Below are positions 23,470-30,389 of a stretch of DNA of 34,575 nucleotides, in pieces; within the stretch, counting starts at the first letter, position 1; each line of letters starts with the position of its first letter. Both the position numbers and the translations under genes were made by a program. A model generated the notes under the pieces. The model was not told where the DNA came from and searched no databases. It saw only the letters and a list, made by a program, of their open reading frames with translations. The DNA lies in NCBI GenBank assembly GCA_028751075.1, contig JAQZDA010000023.1, positions 1 to 34,575 on the forward strand. The letters run 5' to 3'. The DNA comes from Euryarchaeota archaeon Ods02. GTDB lineage: Archaea; Halobacteriota; Halobacteria; Halobacteriales; Halorutilaceae.

Positions 23470-24264
23470 ATGAGCCTGAGAGAGGATATACAGACCGCGT
23501 GGGAGGACGACAGCGCCGACGAAGGACTACTGGAGGACTTCCTCGAGGCGTTGAACTCCGGAGACGTCCGCGCCGCCGAGAGAGACGACGGCGGATGGCG
23601 TACCAACGAATGGGTGAAGCAGGGCATCCTCCTGTGCTTCGGCACCCTCCCCAACGAAGCCCGGATGTACGGCGACGTCGTCTACCACGACAAGTTCCCG
23701 CTCCGCGACACCTCCGACTTCCTCGAACGCGGCGTCAGGAACACCCCCGACGGCACCGTGGTACGTGAAGGCGCGTACGTCGGCGACGACTGCATCATGA
23801 TGTCGCCGTCTTTCGTCAACGTCGGAGCGTACGTCGGAGACGGAGCGCTCGTCGACAGCTGCGACACCGTCGGAAGCTGCGCCCAGATAGGAGACGACGT
23901 CAAGTTAGGAGCGAACACCCTGGTCGGCGGCGTCTTAGAACCCGTGGAGGACAAGCCCGTCGTCGTCGAGGAAGGCGCGTCTCTCGGCGCAGGCTGCCGC
24001 GTCACCTCGGGGTTCCAGGTCGGCCGTGACTCCGTCGTCGGCGAAGACACCCTCCTGAACCCGTCGACGCCGGTCTACGACCTCGTGGAGGACGAGGTGG
24101 TCTACGGCAGGCTGCCGGCTGAACGCCGCGCGCTCCAGAGGCAGGCGCGGTCGAGCCTGAGCGACGAGGTCGGCGAGGAGCTCTACAAACCCGTCGTCGT
24201 CGCCACCTCGCTCGACGACACCACGCTGGAGAAGACGGAGAAGGAGGAGCTGCTGCGGAGCTGA
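23470..24264 (+). CDS. dapD: DapD-like tetrahydrodipicolinate N-succinyltransferase
   Basis: The 264-residue protein aligns over its length with E. coli DapD (274 residues), the lysine/diaminopimelate enzyme that transfers succinyl from succinyl-CoA to tetrahydrodipicolinate. Shared blocks are GDVRAAERDDGGWRTNEWVKQGILL, SFVNVGAYV, VDSCDTVGSCAQIG, GGVLEPV and YGRLPAE, with left-handed beta-helix hexapeptide turns between about 95 and 200. Asp129 corresponds to the E. coli active-site Asp141. The position I align with E. coli Glu189 is Arg177 here (GAGCRVTSG against GARSEVVEG), so the activity or substrate may differ. No other lysine genes are adjacent. The start ATG 23470 gives the normal DapD N-terminus; a weak A/T element lies at 23439-23447. 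Confidence 0.8.
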   Translation: MSLREDIQTAWEDDSADEGLLEDFLEALNSGDVRAAERDDGGWRTNEWVKQGILLCFGTLPNEARMYGDVVYHDKFPLRDTSDFLERGVRNTPDGTVVREGAYVGDDCIMMSPSFVNVGAYVGDGALVDSCDTVGSCAQIGDDVKLGANTLVGGVLEPVEDKPVVVEEGASLGAGCRVTSGFQVGRDSVVGEDTLLNPSTPVYDLVEDEVVYGRLPAERRALQRQARSSLSDEVGEELYKPVVVATSLDDTTLEKTEKEELLRS

Positions 24265-24330
24265 AGATACGTCGGAGGAATGTGTGGCGTCGGCCGCCGG
24301 GGAAGCCCGGAGGACGAGGTAAGCCGTTAG

Positions 24331-24338
24331 AGTTTAAC
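24331..24338 (+). promoter_or_regulatory. TATA-like box of the DUF502 gene
   Basis: AGTTTAAC lies about 27 bases before GTG 24362, and this spacing supports that start and a leaderless mRNA. Confidence 0.5.
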
Positions 24339-24361
24339 AGCCTTCACCACGTCTCTAGCCC

Positions 24362-25006
24362 GTGAAAGGCACGGTAAAGTCCAACCTCGTCAGCGGGATC
24401 ATAGTTCTCGCACCCGTCGCCGTCACCCTGTACGTCGTGCTCTGGGTCTACGGCGTAGTAATGGATCTACCAGGCGCCAACCGCCTGCGTTTCACGGACT
24501 CCGCCGTCGTCAACGAGGTCATCCAGCTGACGTTCACGGTCGCCATCATCGTCGTCTTCCTGTTCGTCGTCGGCTACGTGGTCAGGACGACGACGGGGGT
24601 GTACGTCAAAGGATGGATGGACAGCACGGCGCGGAAGCTACCCGTCATCGGGTTCTTCTACAACGCCACCCAGATGGCTGTCGAAGCGGTGTCGCTCGGC
24701 GCGGAGGAGTTCAACAGACCTGTGAAGATCGACTTCGACGGCGTACGTTTCACCGCGTTCAAGACCGGTGGGAAGACCGACGGTGGACGGGAGATAATCT
24801 TCGTGCCGACGGCGCCGAACATCACCTCGGGCTTCGTCGTCGAGGTCGACCCCGACATCACGGAGGACGCCGGCGAATCCACGGAGGAGGCGTTGACCCG
24901 AATCCTCAGCGCGGGGTTCGCCAGTGCCGGAGACGAGGAGCTGCCGGAGCACCTCGGCGACTTCGAGGGGTTCGAGGTCGGTGGATCCGAGGAAGAGGAA
25001 GACTGA
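24362..25006 (+). CDS. DUF502-family membrane protein
   Basis: The 214-residue protein matches the DUF502 pattern: two membrane helices (about 8-32 and 54-76), then a soluble domain with GVYVKGWMD, LPVIGFFYNATQMAVE, VRFTAFKTGG and REIIFVPTAPNITSGFVVEV. That last motif resembles the conserved V-F-x-P-T-(S/A)-P-N-P-(T/I)-S-G signature of the family. The last 35 residues are an acidic tail. DUF502 proteins occur widely in bacteria and archaea, are membrane-bound, and have no firm role. The start is GTG 24362, confirmed by the TATA-like box at 24331-24338. It sits alone between a DapD-like gene and an epimerase operon. Confidence 0.85.
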   Translation: MKGTVKSNLVSGIIVLAPVAVTLYVVLWVYGVVMDLPGANRLRFTDSAVVNEVIQLTFTVAIIVVFLFVVGYVVRTTTGVYVKGWMDSTARKLPVIGFFYNATQMAVEAVSLGAEEFNRPVKIDFDGVRFTAFKTGGKTDGGREIIFVPTAPNITSGFVVEVDPDITEDAGESTEEALTRILSAGFASAGDEELPEHLGDFEGFEVGGSEEEED

Positions 25007-25071
25007 ACCCCGACGAGGAGTCGACTACCCCGCACAGGTCATTTTCGACGTCCGCCGAACGAAGAGAAAGG

Positions 25072-25079
25072 GATAAATG
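25072..25079 (+). promoter_or_regulatory. TATA-like box of the epimerase operon
   Basis: GATAAATG lies about 28 bases before ATG 25104. It supports that start over the TTG at 25092 and predicts a leaderless mRNA. Confidence 0.55.
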
Positions 25080-25103
25080 AGAGGTCGATGATTGTTCGTT
25101 ATC

Positions 25104-26189
25104 ATGTCCAAGAGAGCGCTCGTCACCGGTGCCTGCGGGTTCACCGGAAGCCACATGCTGGAGCTGCTCACCGACGAAGGCTGGGAGGTCGTCGCCACAG
25201 ACCTCGAAGGCAGCCAGAGGAACGCCTACTACACCGAAGGCGAAGGCGACGTGCCGAACCCCGTCTACTACGACGAGTTCTTCGACGAGGTCGGAGCGGA
25301 GTTCGTAGCCGCCGACCTCACGGACCAAGAAAGTCTGGAACCCCTGTTCGACGACGGAAGCTACGACTGCATCTTCCACATCGCGTCGTTGTTCGACTAC
25401 TTCGCCGAAAGAGAGGTGCTCGACAGCGTCAACGTCGACGGAGGCCGGAACATCGCGGAGCTGGCGGCGGAGAACGACGTCGACCACTTCGTCCACTGGA
25501 GCACTCTCGGAGTCCTCGGGGACGCGGGCTTCGACGAACCCAACTACGAGGACGCCGAGTACGGCCCACACAACAGGTACTGCAGGTCGAAGGTCCAGCA
25601 GGAGATAGCGCTGAAGAAGGTGTCTTCGGGGGAGGGACTTCCGCTCACAATCCTGCGGCCGGCACCTATCTACGGCCCCCGCCACAGGTACGGAGTCTAC
25701 CACATCCTCCTGCTGCTGCGGAAGTTCGGCATCGCACCCGTCACCAGCATCTACCCCCGGAGCAAGCAGCTGATGTTCCCCTGCGTCCACGTAACCGACC
25801 TCGTGAACGCCGCCCTGTTCGTCCACAGGAACCAGGAGGACGCGGCGGGCGAGACCTACCACGTCACCAGCGACTGCATCGGACAGGACGAGCTCATAGA
25901 GTTCCTCGCAGAGAGCCTCGGCGTCAAACAGAAACGGATCCCCGCGCCGTTGTTCGCTTACAAGCTCTACGGCAAGCTCGCGATGGCGGTCTCCCACCGC
26001 ATCGAACGCAAAGCCAGGGCGAAGGGCACGAGGCCGAAGGTCGACGCCTCGATGACGCACTACCTCACGCACAACATGTGGTTCAGCAACCAGAAGATAC
26101 AGGACCTCGGCTTCGACTTCGAGTACCAGGACCCCAGGAAAGGGCTGTGGGACTACATCAGCTGGGCTAAAGCGGAGGGGATGGTGTAG
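25104..26189 (+). CDS. NAD-dependent epimerase/dehydratase (extended SDR)
   Basis: This is a 361-residue Rossmann-fold protein. The dinucleotide loop TGACGFTG (8-15, GxxGxxG) and an Asp at the end of the second strand (TDLEG, 32-36) favour NAD. The catalytic Tyr159 and Lys163 are in YCRSK, and Ser133/Thr134 are the likely third member. The substrate-side region RPAPIYGPRHRYG and the LMFPCVHVTDLVNAAL segment are like those of 3-beta-hydroxysteroid/sugar epimerase families. The C-terminal part contains a hydrophobic helix region and the phrase SNQKIQDLGFDF, common in this group. The product is either a nucleotide-sugar or a lipid-type oxidoreductase, and I cannot decide. The next gene starts on the base after its stop codon. 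Confidence 0.88.
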   Translation: MSKRALVTGACGFTGSHMLELLTDEGWEVVATDLEGSQRNAYYTEGEGDVPNPVYYDEFFDEVGAEFVAADLTDQESLEPLFDDGSYDCIFHIASLFDYFAEREVLDSVNVDGGRNIAELAAENDVDHFVHWSTLGVLGDAGFDEPNYEDAEYGPHNRYCRSKVQQEIALKKVSSGEGLPLTILRPAPIYGPRHRYGVYHILLLLRKFGIAPVTSIYPRSKQLMFPCVHVTDLVNAALFVHRNQEDAAGETYHVTSDCIGQDELIEFLAESLGVKQKRIPAPLFAYKLYGKLAMAVSHRIERKARAKGTRPKVDASMTHYLTHNMWFSNQKIQDLGFDFEYQDPRKGLWDYISWAKAEGMV

Positions 26190-26552
26190 ATGCTCGTCAG
26201 CGTCGCCGCCGTACCCGTCATCATCGCCCTCGGCTTCCTGACGGCGTGGCTGCACAAGAACTACCTCGTCCGCCGTAACAAGGACAGCTACGTCATCATC
26301 AACACCCTGGTGGTGCTGGTGTTCTGGCTGCACGCCGTCTACGTGGCGTACGGCGGAGCTTTGACGCCCGTCGTCGAGATAGATAGCACAGTTGTCGCCG
26401 TGCTGTACGTGCTGTCGTACCCCCTGTGGTTCAAGTTCGGCGCAGAACGCGCGTTCGTACTGTTCGGACGCGAGCCCTCGCAGGGCGGCGTCACCTGGGT
26501 GATGCGCATCAAGGACACCACCGAAGGATTCGAACCCAACTGGAGAGACTGA
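26190..26552 (+). CDS. Small three-helix membrane protein coupled to the epimerase
   Basis: ATG 26190 follows the stop of the epimerase gene with no gap, so the two are translationally coupled. The 120-residue product has three hydrophobic helices (about 2-18, 32-50 and 66-84). A short positively charged loop KNYLVRRNKD (25-33) follows the first helix, and a soluble C-terminal part ends in GFEPNWRD. I do not recognise the family. The tight link suggests that it works on the same pathway as the epimerase, for example membrane attachment of a lipid-linked product. That is inference. The 37 bases after it hold a C-rich tract before the DUF167 gene. Confidence 0.7.
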   Translation: MLVSVAAVPVIIALGFLTAWLHKNYLVRRNKDSYVIINTLVVLVFWLHAVYVAYGGALTPVVEIDSTVVAVLYVLSYPLWFKFGAERAFVLFGREPSQGGVTWVMRIKDTTEGFEPNWRD

Positions 26553-26589
26553 ACACGGAACCACATCCACCGTTCCCCCCCCTCTACCT

Positions 26590-26889
26590 TTGACCTACGA
26601 ACCCCTGGACGCGGTCGACCACGTCGACGGCGGCAGCGTGTTACGGCTGCGTGTGAAGCCCGACGCCGACAGCTCCAGCGTCACCGGCTTCGACGAGTGG
26701 CGCGGCCGGTTCACCGTCAGCTTATCGGAGCCGGCGGAAGACGGACGAGCTAACAAGGAGCTGACTGCGTTCCTCGGCGACCACTTCGACGCGGACGTCC
26801 GGCTGCGGAGCGGCGGCAGGAGCCGGGAGAAAGCGGTCGAGGTAGGTCTGCCGCCGGACGACGTCCTGAACCAGCTACCCGAGAGTTAA
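26590..26889 (+). CDS. DUF167 (YggU-like) family protein
   Basis: The 99-residue protein shows the DUF167 core: LRLRVKPDADSSSVTGFDEWRGRFTVSLSEPAEDGRANKELTAFLGDHF in broken form over residues 18-66, then VRLRSGGRSREKAVEV. The Gly-x-Ala-Asn-x-Glu/Leu stretch is the family signature. The family is small and widespread with no settled function. The start is uncertain: TTG 26590 is the longest reading, and GTG 26638 would remove the first 16 residues but still keep the core. No TATA-like box is visible at the right distance, so it may be read from the epimerase promoter 37 bases after the previous gene. Confidence 0.8.
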   Translation: MTYEPLDAVDHVDGGSVLRLRVKPDADSSSVTGFDEWRGRFTVSLSEPAEDGRANKELTAFLGDHFDADVRLRSGGRSREKAVEVGLPPDDVLNQLPES

Positions 26890-26984
26890 CGAGGAACCCT
26901 ATCCAGCCGAACGCGTTCGACGGATGTTCTCCATCCATGAAAAACCGCGACAGCCGTATGTACCCCGCAACAGTATCTTGGGAT

Positions 26985-27005
26985 GCAGCGGAGTGCCGCC
27001 GCTGC
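26985..27005. repeat. Hairpin, copy 1 of an imperfect repeat
   Basis: Stem GCAGCGG/CCGCTGC with a 7-base loop. It is preceded by ATG (26983) and a TGAAAAACC-like sequence about 48 bases before. The same order recurs at 27218-27287. Confidence 0.4.
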
Positions 27006-27049
27006 AGGTAACGCGTCTGCATACACCGCCAGCAACACGTTGCGACATC

Positions 27050-27078
27050 ACCTCCGGACGCCCCACCTGTCCGGAGGT
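27050..27078. repeat. Perfect 10-bp stem-loop
   Basis: ACCTCCGGAC (27050-27059) pairs exactly with GTCCGGAGGT (27069-27078) around the loop GCCCCACCT. No T-run follows on either strand, so it is not a typical intrinsic terminator. Confidence 0.55.
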
Positions 27079-27269
27079 TCGTTATCCCGAATACCCCCCC
27101 CCCCTTCAGAAGGCGTTACCTACCGATATCATGAGGCTCCTCCGAACTCGAGCGTCGAACGCCCGACTCAGGGTTCGACCACCGTTCCGTTCCAGCTGAA
27201 GTTCGACGTCTGTTCCCGTCCAGTGAAAACCCACGAGGGTTGTTTAAACCCAGGTTCTCTACGTCAGAT

Positions 27270-27287
27270 GCAGCGCACCGCCGCTGC
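27270..27287. repeat. Hairpin, copy 2 of an imperfect repeat
   Basis: Stem GCAGCG/CGCTGC with loop CACCGC, after ATG 27268 and a TATA-like GTTTAAAC about 25 bases before. It matches copy 1 at 26985-27005. Confidence 0.4.
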
Positions 27288-27385
27288 CAACGGTTCGCAT
27301 CGACGTACACCCACACCTACGAACCGGAAGCTGTCATCACCCGGGCGACGGAGGTCGCTCGGGCTCTGTTCATCCGTTGCCTCCG

Positions 27386-27661
27386 TTACCTCGACCCACC
27401 GCTGACCGCCGGCAGTATGCTGATCTCGTCGTCCTCCGTTATCTCGGTGTCGAGGCCGTCCTCGTGTCGGACGTCTTCACCGTTGACGTAGAGGTTGACG
27501 AACCGTCGGAGCTCGCCGTCCTCGATGAGGCGTTCCTCGAACTCCTCGCCGTACTGCTCCGTCAGCTCGTCTACGGCGTCGCCGACCGTGGAGGCCTCCA
27601 CCGTGGTGTTGCGTTCGCCGGTGACGCGTTCGAGCGCGCTAGAGAACTTCACCTTCGCCAT
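27386..27661 (-). CDS. MoaD/ThiS-family ubiquitin-like protein (SAMP-like)
   Basis: The 91-residue protein has a beta-grasp fold pattern: MAKVKFSSALERVTGERNT (split here, residues 1-19), LTEQYGEEFEERLIEDGEL, FVNLYVNGEDVR and the DDEISILPAVSGG end. It belongs to the MoaD/small archaeal modifier proteins, which carry sulfur for molybdopterin or tRNA thiolation or are attached to other proteins. Those roles use an exposed C-terminal Gly-Gly. Here Gly88-Gly89 is followed by Ser90-Arg91, so a protease would have to trim it, or this copy is not active in conjugation. It starts two bases after the threonine synthase stop codon, so the genes form one operon. I start at the ATG 27659-27661; the longer frame above it is only the shadow of threonine synthase. 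Confidence 0.85.
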   Translation of the reverse strand: MAKVKFSSALERVTGERNTTVEASTVGDAVDELTEQYGEEFEERLIEDGELRRFVNLYVNGEDVRHEDGLDTEITEDDEISILPAVSGGSR

Positions 27662-27663
27662 AT

Positions 27664-28914
27664 CTACCGCGCCTCCAGCTCTTCGGCTTCCTGCTTCGCT
27701 CCACGGTTCTCGAACTCCTCCAGCCGCGCTTCGATGCTCTCCGGTACGTCGAGGTAGTTCTGCAACGTCGCGTCCGCCTTCAGGCCGTTCCCCGTGATGT
27801 TGACTACCACTGTCTCGTCCTCCTCTACGTGTCCTTCTTCCACGAGCTGCTTCAACCCTGCGATGGTGGTTCCGCCGGCGGGCTCCGTGAACACGCCTTC
27901 GGTTCGCGCGAGGAGCTTGATGCCTTCTATGATCTCGTCGTCCGAGGGGTCGGCGGCGTATCCGCCGCTGTCGAGTATGGCTTCCTTCGCGTAGAAGCCG
28001 TCGGCGGGGCTGCCGATGGCGAGCGAGTGCGCGAGGGTCTCGTAGTCCTGAACGGGTACGACGGCTTCGTCGTTCCTGACGGCCTGCGCTATCGGGAGGA
28101 CGTCGGGCTGGCAGCCGCTCATCCGGACGTCGCCGTCGTCTATCAAGCCGGCTTCCTCCATCCGCCGGAATCCCCTCTGGACGCTGAGGAGGCTGGCGCC
28201 GGCGGCCATCGGATGTATGACGTGGTCGGGCGCCTCCCACCCCAGCTGTTCCGCGGCCTCGAACGCCATGGTCGAGCTTCCTTCGGTGTAGTAAGGCCGG
28301 AGGTTGATGTTGACGAAGCCCCAGCCGTGTTCGTCGGCGACCTCGGTGGCGAGGCGGTTGGCGTCGTCGTAGTTGCCGTGCACGGGCACTATCTCGGGGT
28401 CGTAAGCGAGCGTCTGCGTTATCTTGCTTTTCTCGATGCTGTCGGGTAGGAAGATGTACGCCGGCAGCCCTGCTTTCGCGGCGTGTGCGGCGACGCTGGA
28501 TGCGAGGTTGCCCGTCGACGCGCATCCGACGGCGTCGACGTCGAAGTCGAGGGCGCGGGCGACGGCGACGGCTGTGACGCGGTCCTTGAACGAGAACGAT
28601 GGGTTGACGCTGTCGTTGAGGATGTAGAGTTCGTCGATTCCGAGCTCGCTGGCGAGGTTGTCGGCTTCGAGGAGCTTGTTGAACCCTGTGCCGAGGTCTA
28701 CCTCGCTGAAGGACTCCTCGTTCTCGACGGGGAGGAGGTCGACGTATCGGGCGATGCTGTGGGGGCCGTCTTCGATGGCTTCGCGGCTTGTGTCTATCTC
28801 GCCGTGGTCGTACTTGACTTCGAGGGGGCCGAAGCAGGCTTCGCAGGTGTTCCGTATCTCAGGTGGGTACTCTTTGCCGCATTCGCGGCATTCGAGACAG
28901 TCTACCTTCGTCAT
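27664..28914 (-). CDS. thrC: Threonine synthase
   Basis: This 416-residue PLP enzyme makes threonine from O-phosphohomoserine. An N-terminal zinc-ribbon-like knuckle (Cys6, 9, 12, 24, 27) is usual for archaeal type enzymes. The PLP lysine is Lys110 in NPSFSFKDR. The phosphate loop is STGNLASSVAAHAAKAGL, and the C-terminal glycine segment GNGLKADAT is the cofactor-phosphate region. Length and order fit the family. A TATA-like box at 28939-28948 lies about 29 bases before the ATG. The MoaD-like gene follows directly. Some haloarchaeal homologues are annotated as threonine synthase-like, and the exact substrate is inferred from family. Confidence 0.92.
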   Translation of the reverse strand: MTKVDCLECRECGKEYPPEIRNTCEACFGPLEVKYDHGEIDTSREAIEDGPHSIARYVDLLPVENEESFSEVDLGTGFNKLLEADNLASELGIDELYILNDSVNPSFSFKDRVTAVAVARALDFDVDAVGCASTGNLASSVAAHAAKAGLPAYIFLPDSIEKSKITQTLAYDPEIVPVHGNYDDANRLATEVADEHGWGFVNINLRPYYTEGSSTMAFEAAEQLGWEAPDHVIHPMAAGASLLSVQRGFRRMEEAGLIDDGDVRMSGCQPDVLPIAQAVRNDEAVVPVQDYETLAHSLAIGSPADGFYAKEAILDSGGYAADPSDDEIIEGIKLLARTEGVFTEPAGGTTIAGLKQLVEEGHVEEDETVVVNITGNGLKADATLQNYLDVPESIEARLEEFENRGAKQEAEELEAR

Positions 28915-28938
28915 TACCGTAGAACAGGAAATGCATGC

Positions 28939-28948
28939 ATATAATATT
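28939..28948 (-). promoter_or_regulatory. TATA-like box of the threonine synthase operon
   Basis: On the minus strand this reads ATATTATATG, about 29 bases before the ATG at 28914, in a strikingly A/T-rich patch. A leaderless mRNA is likely. Confidence 0.55.
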
Positions 28949-29041
28949 TGTTATCTAATGGATTACTGCCAGTTATTCGCATCGTTGTCGTCGGGCTGTA
29001 GCAGCCGATTTACGAGTACGTTGGTTTCGCCGACGTAAGAC

Positions 29042-29051
29042 AACTCTTATT
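29042..29051 (+). promoter_or_regulatory. TATA-like box of the zinc-ribbon/EF-1 beta operon
   Basis: AACTCTTATT, about 28-30 bases before ATG 29076. It is weaker than the other boxes. Confidence 0.35.
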
Positions 29052-29075
29052 GACGGAGGCAGACAACACCGCCCT

Positions 29076-29261
29076 ATGAGCACGGAAGACACCGCCAGCG
29101 GCGACCGCCAGAACTGCGTGAGCTGCGGCGTCAACATCGTCCGCGCGGGGTTCACCGATTTCGACTGCCCCGAATGCGGGCACCACATCCACAGATGCCG
29201 GAAGTGCAGGAAGCAGAGCAACCTCTACAGATGCCCCGAATGCGGCTTCACGGGACCCTGA
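29076..29261 (+). CDS. Four-CxxC zinc-ribbon protein (HVO_2753-like)
   Basis: This 61-residue protein has four CxxC motifs: Cys14/17, Cys31/34, Cys41/44 and Cys53/56. They occur in two CPEC-type pairs and should bind two zinc ions in a compact double ribbon. Length and motif spacing match the haloarchaeal small zinc-finger proteins such as HVO_2753 of Haloferax volcanii, whose deletion affects swarming and biofilm formation as I recall. It is followed by the EF-1 beta gene after four bases, a pairing I associate with haloarchaea, so the two are one operon. The molecular partner is unknown. Confidence 0.85.
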   Translation: MSTEDTASGDRQNCVSCGVNIVRAGFTDFDCPECGHHIHRCRKCRKQSNLYRCPECGFTGP

Positions 29262-29265
29262 TATC

Positions 29266-29532
29266 ATGGGTAAGGTAGTAGCTCAGATCAAGGTCATGCC
29301 CGAGGGCAAGGACACCGACCTCGACGCCCTCGAGGACAGCATCGAAGACAGCCTGTCCGATGCTGCCGAGCTCAGCGGCATCAAACGCGAGGAGGTCGCT
29401 TTCGGCCTCGTCGCCCTCATGGTCAACGTGATGGTCGAAGACGAGGAAGGCGGCACCGAGGACATCGAATCCACCTTCGCCGACCTACCGGAAGTCGAGA
29501 GCGCGAACACCGAGAACGTCGGACGAGTGTAA
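29266..29532 (+). CDS. aef1B: Translation elongation factor EF-1 beta
   Basis: The 88-residue protein is the archaeal EF-1 beta, the guanine-nucleotide exchange factor for EF-1 alpha. It begins MGKVVAQIKVMPEG, carries the IKREEVAFGLVALMVNVMVED core over residues 39-59, and ends with ADLPEVESANTENVGRV, all as in the family; archaeal members are this short. It sits four bases after the zinc-ribbon gene and shares its promoter. It converges with the FAH-family gene after 45 bases. Confidence 0.95.
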   Translation: MGKVVAQIKVMPEGKDTDLDALEDSIEDSLSDAAELSGIKREEVAFGLVALMVNVMVEDEEGGTEDIESTFADLPEVESANTENVGRV

Positions 29533-29577
29533 GCGTTAGACAGTTTCCTTCGGACTTACGGGTCTAAACGTTCTCGG

Positions 29578-30303
29578 TCAGACGACCTCGTTCTCCAGCA
29601 CCCCGACACCCTCTACCTCGACCTCGACGTGGTCGCCGCGCTCCATAGCGCCGACGCCCTCCGGCGTACCCGTCGCGATGAGGTCCCCGGGTTCCAGGGT
29701 CATGTACCTCGAAAGCTCCGCGACTATCTCCTCGACGCTGTACGCCATATGCCGGGTGTTCGAGCTCTGCACCACGTCGCCGTTCAACCTGGTCTCGATG
29801 TCGAGATCGGAGGGGTCGATGTCGGCGGCGGAGACGAGGTAAGGGCCGACGGGGCAGAAGGTGTCGCCGCCTTTCGCCCGCGCCCACTGGCTCTCCCTCT
29901 CCTGCCAGTCCCTCATCGTGACGTCGTTGACGCAGGTGTAGCCGCGGACGTAGTCCAGGGCCTCGCCCTCCGCGACGTCGCGGCATCGTTCACCGATGAC
30001 GACACCTAGCTCGCCCTCGTAGTGAAGGTCGTCTGTCTCCGCGGGATACCGAATCTCACCGCCGCCTCCGACCAACGCGCTAGGTGGCTTGAAGAAGAAC
30101 AACGGGAACTCCGGCACCACGTTGTCTAGCTCCTCCGCGTGCTCGACGTAGTTCCTGCCGACCGCCACTATCTTGCTGGGTTCACAGGGCGGCAGCAGCT
30201 CTACGTCCATCTCCGCGTACACCTCGCCGTCGACTTCCAGTCCGTAGTCGTAGGCCTCCGCCTCGTACACCTCTCCCTCGAACCTGAAACGCGCTGTCTT
30301 CAT
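29578..30303 (-). CDS. FAH-family hydrolase/isomerase
   Basis: The 241-residue protein belongs to the fumarylacetoacetate hydrolase fold, with activities on 2-oxo/2-hydroxy acids (for example fumarylpyruvate hydrolase, HHD isomerase/OPET decarboxylase or oxaloacetate decarboxylase). The metal ligands are Glu96 and Glu98 in HYEGELGVVIG, with Asp127 in VNDVTMRD. Lys144 is in the KGGDTFCPVGP loop, and the C-terminal ATGTPEGVG motif is present. The N-terminal lid of about 40 residues is typical of short members. A TATA-like box at 30325-30334 lies about 26 bases before the ATG. The exact substrate is undecided. Confidence 0.88.
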   Translation of the reverse strand: MKTARFRFEGEVYEAEAYDYGLEVDGEVYAEMDVELLPPCEPSKIVAVGRNYVEHAEELDNVVPEFPLFFFKPPSALVGGGGEIRYPAETDDLHYEGELGVVIGERCRDVAEGEALDYVRGYTCVNDVTMRDWQERESQWARAKGGDTFCPVGPYLVSAADIDPSDLDIETRLNGDVVQSSNTRHMAYSVEEIVAELSRYMTLEPGDLIATGTPEGVGAMERGDHVEVEVEGVGVLENEVV

Positions 30304-30324
30304 ACGTCAAAACGAGGCGGGACG

Positions 30325-30334
30325 CGTTATCTTA
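30325..30334 (-). promoter_or_regulatory. TATA-like box of the FAH-family gene
   Basis: On the minus strand this reads TAAGATAACG, about 26 bases before the ATG at 30303. Confidence 0.45.
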
Positions 30335-30389
30335 GTTGGGGTTCGAAGCTAGGAAGGAAAACGACGGCGGCTCTATCGCATCCTCTCCG

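Larger units (their letters stand above)
26890..27385. other. Gene-free stretch with hairpins and an imperfect repeat
   Basis: About 500 bases separate two convergent genes. I find no convincing coding frame; the longest (140 codons, 26983-27405, plus) reads as low-quality protein. What is present: a 10-bp perfect stem ACCTCCGGAC/GTCCGGAGGT with a 9-base loop (27050-27078); two similar hairpins starting ATGCAGCG (26985-27005 and 27270-27287), each embedded in imperfectly repeated surroundings; an 11-base C run at 27094-27104; and GTTTAAAC at 27242-27249. No tRNA fold fits. A small RNA or decayed duplicated element is possible. Confidence 0.55.

Noticed and set aside
25092-25103. TTG start for the epimerase
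   Set aside because: The TATA-like box at 25072-25079 fits ATG 25104, and the family normally begins a few residues before the GxxGxxG loop.
24906-26570. 554-codon minus-strand frame opposite the DUF502 and epimerase genes
   Set aside because: It spans several genes on the other strand, is Val/Asp/Glu-rich without any motif, and results from GC-rich codon bias.
26983-27405. 140-codon plus-strand frame in the gene-free stretch
   Set aside because: Its translation is Ser/Thr/Pro/Arg-rich, not acidic, and overlaps hairpins and a C run; it resembles non-coding DNA.
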